Positions 1 to 8,752 of a DNA stretch of 64,000 nt are shown piece after piece. Positions within the stretch are counted from its first letter, which is position 1, and each line of letters opens with the position of its first letter. This DNA comes from Verrucomicrobiia bacterium (GTDB taxonomy: Bacteria; Verrucomicrobiota; Verrucomicrobiia; Opitutales; Opitutaceae). The notes under the pieces are model-generated. The model made no database searches, was not told the origin of the DNA, and saw only the letters and a program-made list of their open reading frames with translations. The stretch covers positions 1 to 64,000 of the forward strand of contig WYBX01000114.1 of the NCBI GenBank assembly GCA_011525695.1, in the 5' to 3' direction. Both the position numbers and the translations under genes were made by a program.

Positions 1-372
1 AGCCCTTGCCATCACGTGTTGGCACTCGCTTGGCGCTTACCAACCCGGCGGGGATGGGCCGTCCGCATGCCCGTCGCACCCCTATGGCCGCCCCTCAACA
101 TTGGTTCCGGCTTCGCCGGGTTGGGCGGATCGTTCTGAAAGGTGCGCACCGAGAGTTGGGCAGGCGACAGCCTCCTTAGCGAAAATGCCTCGGGCATTTT
201 CATTTAACAGCATGTCGGATGATTCGCCCTCACGTTCCGTGTCTTCAAGTCGAGCCGCCGCAATGCCGACCGGCTGTTAAGGCGCAGTTTTCCGTAAGGG
301 AATCCGGCGGTCCGGCTGTCGTACTGGGCACGGGGACTTCCACTCAAGATCGAGTGACGAGGTCGGTTACTC
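1..372. other. Non-coding stretch at left edge
   Basis: I see no credible gene here. A perfect 9-bp hairpin lies at 181-201 (arm GAAAATGCC, loop TCG), followed by an AT-rich ATTTAAC. It could terminate a transcript entering from the left. Nothing else is recognisable up to the GTG at 373. Confidence 0.5.
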
Positions 373-3300
373 GTGGCCAGCAAACATCCATACATCTCGA
401 GCAAGTGGCCGCCGCTGGCGGCATGGCGGGTGATCGCATTCACCTGGCTCATGATCCTGCCCATAGGCGCAGGCCTCCATGCCGCACCAGCGAAGGTGGC
501 CTTCGATCTTCCGGCCGATTCCCTGGAGAAATCCGTGAAGCGGTTCGCAGTGCAATCGGGTCTCGAGGTGATCATCCCAAGCGATGAACTCGCCGACGTC
601 CGAACCCGTGCCGTGAACGGCGAAATGACCTCGCGAGAGGCGCTCGACGCGATGCTCGCCGGCACCGGAGTGCAGGTCTTCGAGGATCCGAGGACGGGAG
701 CCTTTGCACTCCGAAAGGAGACCTCCGACCCAAACGGATCAAGGGCGGCACCGGCAAAGCCCGGCCGCCGCCCGGACGTTCCCAGCACTCCAACCACGCA
801 TCTCGCTCGAGAACCTGACAATACCATGAAACGAAAGACACCCATCAGCCTCCTGCTTGGCCTGCTCACCCTCGGGCTTGCGGGGGAAAACCCGGCGCTC
901 GCCGCCGATGCGGCTTCCGGAAGCACCGCCAGCCAGTCCGGCACCGGCACGGTCCGCGGCCAGGTCAGCAACCAGGCCACCGGCAGCAATCTGGAAAGCG
1001 CCACGGTCCGGATCATCGAACTCAATCGGGTCATCCATACCGAGGGTGACGGTACGTTTGAGGCCTCCGGGCTCGCGCCGGGCAGTTACACGCTCGCCGT
1101 TTCCTATCCCGGGCTGGATCCGAAGCGCGAGACGGTGACGGTCCAGGCGGGCCAGACTGCCCGGCTGAAAGTCGAGCTCAACTCCGACATCTATGTGCTG
1201 CCGGAAATGGTCGTGGCCGGCCAGCGGGAGGGCAATGCCGCCGCGATCGCCGAACAGCGCGTCGCGACCAACGTGAAGAATGTTATCACGGCCGATGCCT
1301 TCGGCGACATCACGAAGGCCAACATCGCGAACATCCTGCGCCGGATCCCGGGAGTCACCGGCATCACCGACGACGAGATCGACACGAGCGTCATCATGGT
1401 GCGCGGCATGGAGGCCTATCTGACGAGCGTCGACGTCGATGGCACGAAGGTGCCAAGCACGTTCACGGGCAGCCGCCGGCAGAACGTCAACGCCATCCCC
1501 GCCGACCTCGTCGAGAAGATCGAAGTGGTGAAGGCGACGACCGCGGACGAGGATGCGGATTCCCTCGGCGGCCGGGTCAAGCTGACCACCAAGAGCGCCT
1601 TTGACCTGGGCGAGCGGCGGATCGACCTCCGGCTCGGTGGCTCCTACAATGGAACCTGGGGCAAGAAGGTCACCCCGGACGGCAAGGACTACATCCCGCT
1701 CAGCGCGTCCCTCCTTTATTCCAACACCTTTGATGTTGGCGGAAAGCCGGACAGCCTGGGCATCCTCGCCAGCGTCAATTTCGATCGGTTCCTGGACGCA
1801 CGTGCCAATACGGACTTCCCGCTGGTCAACGAGGAGCTCGACGATCCCGATGAAGACGAGCCGTTCTACGCCGTGTTCGAGAACGCCAGCGCCGAGTTGC
1901 ACGAGCAAATCCGGAAGGGCGCCAACCTGCGCGTCGATTACCGGCTGGGTGACAATACCGTGCTGGGCGTGCGCGGCACGTTCACGAGTTATCAGGACGA
2001 CCTTGTCCGCTCGCGGAACCAGATCGATGGCGGCGAGGTGGACACCGCGCTCTCCGATCCGGACTTCTATTACACCGTGGTCGAGGATGCGGTTTATGCG
2101 GCGCAGAAATACCAGCGCGAGCGCACCACCGACACGACGACGTTCCGGTTCAACGGCGTGACCACGCTCGACTCCTCGAAGCTCAGCTATGACTTTACCT
2201 ACTCGAAGGGCGACCAGATCGACTGGCGGAACACCGCCGACTTCGTCTCGAACGAGGAATTCACCTACGCACTCGATCGGCGGAGCAACAAGGAATATCC
2301 GGCCATCATCACGCTCTCGGGCCAGGATCCTTTCCAGGATCGCTTCGAGGACACCGACAGCACCGATCTGGAGCGCCGCCGGCAGAAGAACGTCACCAAG
2401 GTCTGGAGCAGCCGGGTCGATTACACCAAGGATTTTGACTGGCAGCTGCCCTTCCGGCTGAAGACGGGCGTTCGTTATCGCGAGGAGTACCGGGTCGAGG
2501 ACCAGGATCGGTTCCTGGCCGAGGTGAACGGCGATCTGGGTGACGATCTGAGCGGCTTCCTGGACACCAACTGGAATGTGGGTGGCGCAGAGGATCGCTA
2601 TCCGGTCGGGGCGCTGCCGAGTTTTGATCGCTTGCTGGGCAACAATGTCCAGTGGGTGGGCGGCGCCGACCCGCGCACGCAGTGGACCTATGATCCGGAT
2701 GTCCTCGAAATCGACAACACCAACACCATCCGCCAATCGCTCCTGAACGATCGCAAGCTGAGTGAACTCCTTTACGCCGGCTATGTGCAGGGCGAGCTGA
2801 AATGGAACAAGCTCGATGTGGTCGGCGGCGTCCGTTTCGAAAGCACCGACCTGTCGACGGTCGCGGGCATCCGGAACCGCGGCGTGTCCGATCCGCTGCT
2901 CGCCCACAGCGGCCGGTTCCGCACGACGGCCTCGTACGACGACTGGTTCCCCAGCGTCCATCTCACCTACAACATTACCGACAACTTGCTCGTCCGTGCC
3001 GCCTGGAGCACCACGATCGGGCGGCCCGACGTGGATGAACTGTCGGACTCCACCGATATCAACCTGGGCAGCCGATCGATCACGATGGGGAATTCGAACC
3101 TGCAGCCCCAGTATTCGGACAACTATGACGTCAGTCTTGAGTACTATTTCAAGGAGATGGGGGTGATTTCGGTCGGGGTCTTCCAGAAGGACATCAAAGA
3201 CTACATTGCCGAGGTCCAGACGACGATCAGCGCGGTCGAGGCGGCCGAGTTGGGCGCACCGCTGGCGAACCCGCTCCCGACGGATCCCACCTGGCGGCTG

Positions 3301-3789
3301 AATTCCACCGTCAACAGCGGCGATGCGGACGTGAAGGGGCTGGAGTTCGCCTACAGCCAGCAGCTCTCGTTCCTCCCGGGCGCATTCCGCGGGCTCGGCG
3401 TGTTTGCCAACTACACCTGGATCTCCTCGGAGGGCCGGCGGCAGGCCGGCGGAGTCACGCCATTGCAGAACTTCATCCCGCGCACCGGCAACGTGGGCCT
3501 CAGCTACACCTATGGCCGCTGGGATGCCCGAATGCAGGTTGGCTATAATTCCTCGTTCCTGGACAACCTGGCCGACGACCGGTACTGGGACCAGTACAAG
3601 GGCGAGCGCTATCAACTCGACCTCAACGGCCGCTACAAGGTGACCCGGAACCTCGCGATCTTCGCGAACCTCAGCAACCTCACCTCCGAGAACTACGGGG
3701 AATACCGGGGGAGCGAGAGTCCCGAACGCCGCGAAGGCACGACGGGTTACTCGTTCATTGCCACCGCCGGCATCAACCTGACGTTCTAA
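373..3789 (+). CDS. TonB-dependent outer-membrane receptor with STN and CarboxypepD-regulatory segments
   Basis: The product is an outer-membrane active transporter, probably for a glycan or its fragments, given the glycosidase fusion that follows. From the GTG at 373 the order is: a hydrophobic leader (residues 15-38), an STN secretin/TonB short domain (about 43-115), a Pro-rich linker, a second complete signal-peptide-like stretch starting at Met152 (ATG at 826), a CarboxypepD regulatory-like domain (about 193-270), a plug (about 285-410) and a long barrel ending in Phe, as outer-membrane proteins usually do. The two leaders in one frame leave the start uncertain. Initiation at 826 gives a conventional 987-residue receptor, while initiation at 373 adds the STN domain. 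Neither start has a strong Shine-Dalgarno sequence. The family call is firm; the substrate is inference. Confidence 0.9.
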   Translation: MASKHPYISSKWPPLAAWRVIAFTWLMILPIGAGLHAAPAKVAFDLPADSLEKSVKRFAVQSGLEVIIPSDELADVRTRAVNGEMTSREALDAMLAGTGVQVFEDPRTGAFALRKETSDPNGSRAAPAKPGRRPDVPSTPTTHLAREPDNTMKRKTPISLLLGLLTLGLAGENPALAADAASGSTASQSGTGTVRGQVSNQATGSNLESATVRIIELNRVIHTEGDGTFEASGLAPGSYTLAVSYPGLDPKRETVTVQAGQTARLKVELNSDIYVLPEMVVAGQREGNAAAIAEQRVATNVKNVITADAFGDITKANIANILRRIPGVTGITDDEIDTSVIMVRGMEAYLTSVDVDGTKVPSTFTGSRRQNVNAIPADLVEKIEVVKATTADEDADSLGGRVKLTTKSAFDLGERRIDLRLGGSYNGTWGKKVTPDGKDYIPLSASLLYSNTFDVGGKPDSLGILASVNFDRFLDARANTDFPLVNEELDDPDEDEPFYAVFENASAELHEQIRKGANLRVDYRLGDNTVLGVRGTFTSYQDDLVRSRNQIDGGEVDTALSDPDFYYTVVEDAVYAAQKYQRERTTDTTTFRFNGVTTLDSSKLSYDFTYSKGDQIDWRNTADFVSNEEFTYALDRRSNKEYPAIITLSGQDPFQDRFEDTDSTDLERRRQKNVTKVWSSRVDYTKDFDWQLPFRLKTGVRYREEYRVEDQDRFLAEVNGDLGDDLSGFLDTNWNVGGAEDRYPVGALPSFDRLLGNNVQWVGGADPRTQWTYDPDVLEIDNTNTIRQSLLNDRKLSELLYAGYVQGELKWNKLDVVGGVRFESTDLSTVAGIRNRGVSDPLLAHSGRFRTTASYDDWFPSVHLTYNITDNLLVRAAWSTTIGRPDVDELSDSTDINLGSRSITMGNSNLQPQYSDNYDVSLEYYFKEMGVISVGVFQKDIKDYIAEVQTTISAVEAAELGAPLANPLPTDPTWRLNSTVNSGDADVKGLEFAYSQQLSFLPGAFRGLGVFANYTWISSEGRRQAGGVTPLQNFIPRTGNVGLSYTYGRWDARMQVGYNSSFLDNLADDRYWDQYKGERYQLDLNGRYKVTRNLAIFANLSNLTSENYGEYRGSESPERREGTTGYSFIATAGINLTF

Positions 3790-3874
3790 CGAGGCGCCAC
3801 CTCTGGCCAATGAGGATGCAGCCTGTCTCGGAGAGGTCCGTGGCAAGCGCAGGCTGCATCCCGACGCCTCGTTA
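3787..3874. repeat. Nested inverted repeat after the receptor, attC-like
   Basis: The receptor stop codon lies inside an outer 10-bp inverted repeat, TAACGAGGCG (3787-3796) against CGCCTCGTTA (3865-3874). Inside it sits a perfect 12-bp stem, GGATGCAGCCTG (3814-3825) against CAGGCTGCATCC (3850-3861). No T-run follows. The AAC...GTT ends and the stop codon embedded in the left arm resemble an integron attC site, but the spacers are asymmetric (17 versus 3 nt). It could instead be a processing or termination hairpin. Confidence 0.6.
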
Positions 3875-3900
3875 AGGTCCGCTGCGCGGAGCCATTCAAT

Positions 3901-3940
3901 GTGGCAGCGGCGTCCCGCCAAACCTCACTACACATCTCGC
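3901..3940. repeat. Dispersed intergenic repeat, copy with GCGGCGTCCCGCC core
   Basis: About 40 bp beginning GTGGCAGCGGCGTCCCGCC, followed by ACCTCACTACACATC. The same sequence, with one or two changes, begins at 8497. The shared core also occurs at 35.93 kb and at the ends of the longer copies at 4.0 and 20.0 kb. Confidence 0.65.
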
Positions 3941-4010
3941 CGGTTATCACCACAGCGAGGCGCAGCGCGCATTCGACAGGGGGAAAGAGAATGCAAATCG
4001 AATTGAATTT

Positions 4011-4173
4011 CGCCGGTCGGAGACGCGGCGCTACATCGGGCCGGCCCTCCGGTGGTTTCGGAGATCATTGGCGCGTGCGGCGGCCTGGAGTAGCGCCGGT
4101 TTTCAACCGGCGAAAAGCGTTCCGAATCACATTTTCAGCAAAATGTGCGGTGAGGTTTGGCGTCCCGCCGCTG
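4011..4173. repeat. Dispersed intergenic repeat of about 165 bp, copy 1
   Basis: Most of this stretch is repeated at 20026-20190. Shared blocks in order are GGTCGGAGACGCGGCGCT, GAGATCATTGG, the hairpin CGCCGGTT-TTC-AACCGGCG, TTCCGA or TTCCGATTCACATTTT, and a GAGGT...GGCGTC..GCCGCTG tail. No open frame is shared, so this looks like a non-coding repeat rather than a gene remnant. Confidence 0.7.
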
Positions 4174-4296
4174 AAGCATGGCAGGGACGGCTCTCCCTCT
4201 CACATTTCACGCGATTCGTGAATGTTCGGGCCAACCTCGCGCCATTTTCGGATGATCCTATGAATCCTTCCGCGCCACGCAGCCATTCGGGATGAA

Positions 4297-7200
4297 ATGT
4301 CTTACACTATGAATCTGAAAACCAGGATCACTTCCTCCCTGCTGGCCGCCCTCCTGTGCACGGCCGGCGTCGCGGCGGCCGAATCCCGCCCGGCCGCCGC
4401 CCCCGATCTGACAGGCCTCGTTGGCCATTGGGCTTTCGACGACGGCGCCGGCCGCGACCTCTCGGGAAATGGCAACGATGCCGAATTGGGGAAAACTCGG
4501 ATTCATCCGGTGGGCGCGGGAAGCGCCGTGATCCAGTTCCTGCCCGAAACGGGCCCCGTCCGGATTCCGGTCAAACCCGGTTCGCCGCTCGCGATCAGCC
4601 GGGGGACCATCGCGTTCTGGCTCAATGTCGGCTGGACCCATTCGAATTTTCTCTCCTTCGACAACGGCGCAGTCGAACTCAACATCTATCGTGGCGACTT
4701 TCAGGTCCGGTTCCGCGGCGAGAAGAGATTCGTTTATCGTGATCTGACCCTCGACCAGCACTGGCCCGATTACGATCTGCGTGAGTGGGCGTTTTACGGC
4801 CACCCCCGGGCCGCCGTCGGCGACAACCAATGGCATCATTTTGCCGTGGCCTATGACGATCAGGGCAAGCGCATCATCGGATGGCGCGATGGTGAACTCA
4901 TCGCCGTCGTCGACCTTTCGAAAGTCGCGGTCGAGCCGCTGAAACGCGAGGGATTGAAGGCCATCGTCCTCGGCGACGACTTTGCGGGCTTCATGGATGA
5001 CCTGCGGATCTACGACCGCGTGCTGCCTGATTCGGAAATCCGCGCGATTCACGGCGCGAGCCGGGAGGTCTTCGCCGGCCGGCAGGACATGAGCCCGGCC
5101 ACCAGGAAGAAGCAGCCCTACGCATTCAAGGATGCCGACCGTACGCTCTATCAGGCATGGCTGCAGTTCAGCCGATCCGCCGGGAAACAGCGCGGTGGAG
5201 AGATCCTTGGGACCATCTTTGCGGAGGGAGCAAATTCCACGATCCGGACCGCCGCTGGCGAGCTCGCGAGCGGCTTGGAATCGATGCTCAGCGCCCGGCC
5301 GGCCATCACGGAAGACGCCGGCGCCAAGCCGGGAATTGTTCTTGGCACCGCCGAAACCTCGGAGTGGATCCGCGAACGAGCCGGATCGCTTGGCCTGGGC
5401 CGGCTCGAGGAGGGCGGGTTCGTGATCAAGGCATTGGAGGAAGACGGAGTCACCCGGCTCGTGATTGCCGGGGCGCAGCCCGCGGGAGTCATATTCGGAA
5501 CCTTCGACCTTCTGCGCCGGCTCCAGCTTGGCGAGAAACCGGACAAGCTCGACCGCCTGGAGAATCCGCGGATTCCGCTGCGGATGGTGTCGCACTGGTC
5601 TTACTTTCGGGGACTCCCCGGCGACCGGTGGCGTGGCGGAGGTCGCGACGACTCGATCTTCAGCTGGGAGGAGTTGCGGACCGGCGACACGAAGCGGATT
5701 CGCGACTGGGTCCGGCTGCTGGCGTCCGCGGGCTGGAACGCGATCAATCCAACCGAGTTCAACTGGGATTACCGGGACAATTTCCTGGATCACCTCGACG
5801 AGGTGGCGGTGCTCGCCGGGATCCTGCGCGACTACGGCATGAAGCTGTATTGGACTCCCAGTTACCTGCTCGCGCTGGACCCCGAAACGGCGAACCGGCT
5901 CTACGCTCGCGTCCCGGATTTCGGCGGCTACGTCATGAAGATTGGCTCCGAGAAGCAGAACGGCGATCCGCGGCCGCCCATGGTCAACCGGATGGCGGAT
6001 ACCCTGAAGCCTTACGGTGGGCTGCTGCTCCTCCGCGGCTTTGTCTACGGCAATTATCGCTATGGGCCGGTGGAGTACCGCCACCTGATTCCCCACGATC
6101 TGTTCACGCCCGAGGACGGGAAATACCGGGACAATGTCGTCATTGTCCCGAAGGGCAGCGCCGGCGACTGGGATCTCTCGGCGCCGATCCCCGCCATGGA
6201 CGGGGCCATGCCGCGGACGCTTTCCGGCACGGAGCTCGTCATCGACAAGGACTTTCCCAGCTCCTGGGTGGAGAAGTGGAAGTGGTGGCTGGATCAGGAC
6301 ACCCACCGCAATGGGCCCGGCAGCTTCAACAAGGATCGCATCCACTGCATCCTGGGCATTGCCATGATCAGCCCGGCCCCGGCTTGGACGGAGTCGCCGC
6401 TGAACATGGTGAACTACTATGGGCTCGCCCGGATCGCCTGGAACCCGGATCGGTCGCTCGACCAGATCTACCGGGAATGGATCGTCCAGACCTTTGGCAC
6501 CGATCCGGAGGTCGTCGATGTCGTCAGCCGGATCCTGTACCTTTCCGACGATGTGGCCCGGAAGCTTTACATGTACCGCGGCTACCGAGGCATCTGGATC
6601 GACGCCGGTGACGAGAAACTCGTCGAGAACAAGACACCGTACTCGATCAATCGTGACGGCATCGGCCCGTCGTCACCGGAACTTCAGGAGCGCCTGCTCC
6701 GCCAGTACGCGCCGGGACTCCGCGCGGTTTACGGGGATCCGGTTCGCGGCGAGGAATTCCTCTCCGCCTTCCATTTCAGGCCCCTGGATCACCGGCTGAC
6801 GATCGGTCGCACCTTGATTGAGGATGTCTTTGGCGGGATGGAAGAGGCCGTGGAAATGGCCGGACAGATGGCGGCACTCTGGCAAACGCTGGAAGGGCGC
6901 GTCGATCCGCGGCAGTTCGAGGCCACCCGCACCGCCCTGAATGGCTTCGTGAAGGACGCGGCGAAGACCCGCGATAAGATAGCCGCGGGTTTCGAGGAAC
7001 ATTTGGGACAAAAGCGGGCGGACATCCTGCCCCGGCTCACCCGCGCGGGCCTGGCGGCAAGCGGCACCTACAATGTCCGGCATTTTGGCGCGCGAGGCGA
7101 TGGTGGCGGCAACGACGCACCTGCCATCAACGAGGCGATTGCAGCCGCAAACGCCGCGGGCGGCGGCACGGTCTTCATCCCCTCGGGCATCTATGCCAGT

Positions 7201-8487
7201 GGCTCCATCCATCTGAAGAGCAACGTGACCCTGGCCCTCGACGCCGGGGCCGTCGTCAAGGCGGTGGCCGGGTTGATGGATTCATGGGAGCCTAATCCGA
7301 ATGATCAGGGGCTGATGGATCCCGCCTATTATCACTGGCAGGCGTCACTGCTCTGGGGCGAAAATCTCGAGAACGTCAGGATTCTCGGCCCGGGCACGCT
7401 CGACGGCTCGGCGCTGACCCGGAGCAGCAAGGTGCCGAAGGGCATCGGCGACAAGGCGATCGCCCTGAAGCTTTGCCGGAAGGTCGAGATTCGAAACCTC
7501 AACATCCGCGAGGGCGGCCATTATGCGATCCTGGCCACCGGCTGCGAGGATGTGCGGATCGACAACGTCACGATCAAGACCAGCCGCGATGGGATCAATC
7601 TCTCGCAATGCACCAATGTCGAGGTGGCGCACTGCCACATCGATTCCGTGCGCTATGAGGACGGCCGGCCGGCGGGTGGCGATGATGCGATCAAGTTTGG
7701 CAGCGATCTTTCCCTGGGGGCGGCGCGGCCCAGTCGGAACATCCTCATCCGTGACACGTTCCTGGCCGCCGGCTGCAACGGGCTGCAGTTCGGATCGGAG
7801 ACGATCGGCGAGTTTCGCGATTACCGGTTCGAAAACATCCGGATCGTCCAGGCCGGCAAGGCCGGCATCTCGATCACCTCCAACGATGGCAGCGTGATCG
7901 ACGGCCTGCAGTATAAGAACATCACGATGGCCCGGACCCTGATGCCCATCTTCATCAAGCTCTCCGATGTCGCCCGTGTGCCGGCCGGCACCTACCGGCG
8001 CGGTGCGATTCGCAACGTGAGCTTCGAGAACATCACCGCCAGCGACGTGTATTCGGACATTCGCGATGACGAGATGACGTCGCTGATCTGGGGAAAGCCG
8101 GGAAGCCCGATTGAGAACATCTCGTTCAAGGATGTCTCGATCACGGCCAAGGGCGGCCATCCCGTGGCCGACGGCGAGCTCCAGCCGGTGGAGAATGATG
8201 AAAGATTCCCGAAGGATGCCGGTCCCGTTCCCGCCCATGCCTGGTACCTGCGCCACGTCAGCAATGTCAGCTTCAGCAATAGCCGGTTCGGAGTCGAAGT
8301 TTCGGACGGCCGGCCGGCGCTGGTGCTGGATGATGCCGCCAGCGTCACACTGAGGCAGGTGGAGCTGCCGCTGGGATCCGAAACCAGCTCGCGAATGGAG
8401 GTCCGGAACACGGCCGCGAACCTGGTGATCGACGACTGCCGGGGGCTGCCGGACGTCAGCGACACCGTGAGCAATCGGCATTATTGA
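4297..8487 (+). CDS. Secreted LamG / GH67-like / GH28-like three-domain glycosidase fusion
   Basis: This is a 1396-residue exported protein. The leader (Met1 or Met5 at 4309) is followed by a LamG/concanavalin-like jelly roll (about 30-255), a GH67 alpha-glucuronidase-like N-terminal domain (about 280-415), a GH67-like TIM barrel and C-terminal helices (about 420-915), and a GH28 polygalacturonase-like right-handed beta-helix (about 922-1390). GH67 hallmarks are the segment around NPRIPLRMVSHW and the DGKYRDNV block. In the GH28 part the aspartates are kept (SRDG near 1097, GGDD near 1127), but the usual GHG reads CNG and the RIK motif is absent. By eye, the GH67 catalytic carboxylates also look substituted. 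The natural role would be attack on uronic-acid-containing plant or algal polysaccharide. Its position behind the receptor supports glycan uptake. Actual activity is uncertain. Confidence 0.8.
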   Translation: MSYTMNLKTRITSSLLAALLCTAGVAAAESRPAAAPDLTGLVGHWAFDDGAGRDLSGNGNDAELGKTRIHPVGAGSAVIQFLPETGPVRIPVKPGSPLAISRGTIAFWLNVGWTHSNFLSFDNGAVELNIYRGDFQVRFRGEKRFVYRDLTLDQHWPDYDLREWAFYGHPRAAVGDNQWHHFAVAYDDQGKRIIGWRDGELIAVVDLSKVAVEPLKREGLKAIVLGDDFAGFMDDLRIYDRVLPDSEIRAIHGASREVFAGRQDMSPATRKKQPYAFKDADRTLYQAWLQFSRSAGKQRGGEILGTIFAEGANSTIRTAAGELASGLESMLSARPAITEDAGAKPGIVLGTAETSEWIRERAGSLGLGRLEEGGFVIKALEEDGVTRLVIAGAQPAGVIFGTFDLLRRLQLGEKPDKLDRLENPRIPLRMVSHWSYFRGLPGDRWRGGGRDDSIFSWEELRTGDTKRIRDWVRLLASAGWNAINPTEFNWDYRDNFLDHLDEVAVLAGILRDYGMKLYWTPSYLLALDPETANRLYARVPDFGGYVMKIGSEKQNGDPRPPMVNRMADTLKPYGGLLLLRGFVYGNYRYGPVEYRHLIPHDLFTPEDGKYRDNVVIVPKGSAGDWDLSAPIPAMDGAMPRTLSGTELVIDKDFPSSWVEKWKWWLDQDTHRNGPGSFNKDRIHCILGIAMISPAPAWTESPLNMVNYYGLARIAWNPDRSLDQIYREWIVQTFGTDPEVVDVVSRILYLSDDVARKLYMYRGYRGIWIDAGDEKLVENKTPYSINRDGIGPSSPELQERLLRQYAPGLRAVYGDPVRGEEFLSAFHFRPLDHRLTIGRTLIEDVFGGMEEAVEMAGQMAALWQTLEGRVDPRQFEATRTALNGFVKDAAKTRDKIAAGFEEHLGQKRADILPRLTRAGLAASGTYNVRHFGARGDGGGNDAPAINEAIAAANAAGGGTVFIPSGIYASGSIHLKSNVTLALDAGAVVKAVAGLMDSWEPNPNDQGLMDPAYYHWQASLLWGENLENVRILGPGTLDGSALTRSSKVPKGIGDKAIALKLCRKVEIRNLNIREGGHYAILATGCEDVRIDNVTIKTSRDGINLSQCTNVEVAHCHIDSVRYEDGRPAGGDDAIKFGSDLSLGAARPSRNILIRDTFLAAGCNGLQFGSETIGEFRDYRFENIRIVQAGKAGISITSNDGSVIDGLQYKNITMARTLMPIFIKLSDVARVPAGTYRRGAIRNVSFENITASDVYSDIRDDEMTSLIWGKPGSPIENISFKDVSITAKGGHPVADGELQPVENDERFPKDAGPVPAHAWYLRHVSNVSFSNSRFGVEVSDGRPALVLDDAASVTLRQVELPLGSETSSRMEVRNTAANLVIDDCRGLPDVSDTVSNRHY

Positions 8488-8496
8488 AGGCTGCCA

Positions 8497-8640
8497 GTGG
8501 CAGCGGCGTCCCGCCATACCTCACTACACATCCTGCCGGGCCGCGCCAGAGGAGGGCGCAGTGCGCGCGTCTCGCCACTGAACGACGTTTCAGAGTGCAC
8601 TGCCACGGCGGGGCGGAGTGGCCACATGGCTATCGGGGGC
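8497..8640. repeat. Dispersed intergenic repeat between the glycosidase and RCC1-like genes
   Basis: It starts with the same 40 bp as 3901-3940 (GTGGCAGCGGCGTCCCGCC and CTCACTACACATC). It continues with GTTTCAGAGTGCACTGCCAC and GGCCACATGGCTA, which reappear in altered form at 35.95-36.00 kb (GTTTCAGAATGCATTGCCAC). It fills most of the gap before the next gene. A small CTGCCA/TGGCAG hairpin overlaps its start at 8491-8503. Confidence 0.65.
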
Positions 8641-8752
8641 CGATATCTGGAGAAAATTGCGTTTTCAAATCACTCCGCCTTCGGAAGTAAGTCGGGGCTC
8701 GGGCTGGATGCTTGCGAGAGCTTGGTCCAACTGGTCCGATGGGTTCCTTTCC

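Noticed and set aside
3787..3874. Definite integron cassette boundary
   Set aside because: Spacers are asymmetric, no integrase is in the window, and a 3.4-kb receptor is not a typical cassette. Kept only as attC-like.
739..3921. Very long open frame antisense to the TonB receptor (1060 codons), and similar long antisense frames at 4258-6345, 41549-43096 and 50814-52280
   Set aside because: They lie opposite genes with clear family signatures, have low-complexity Arg/Pro/Ala composition and no recognisable domain. They are by-products of high GC.
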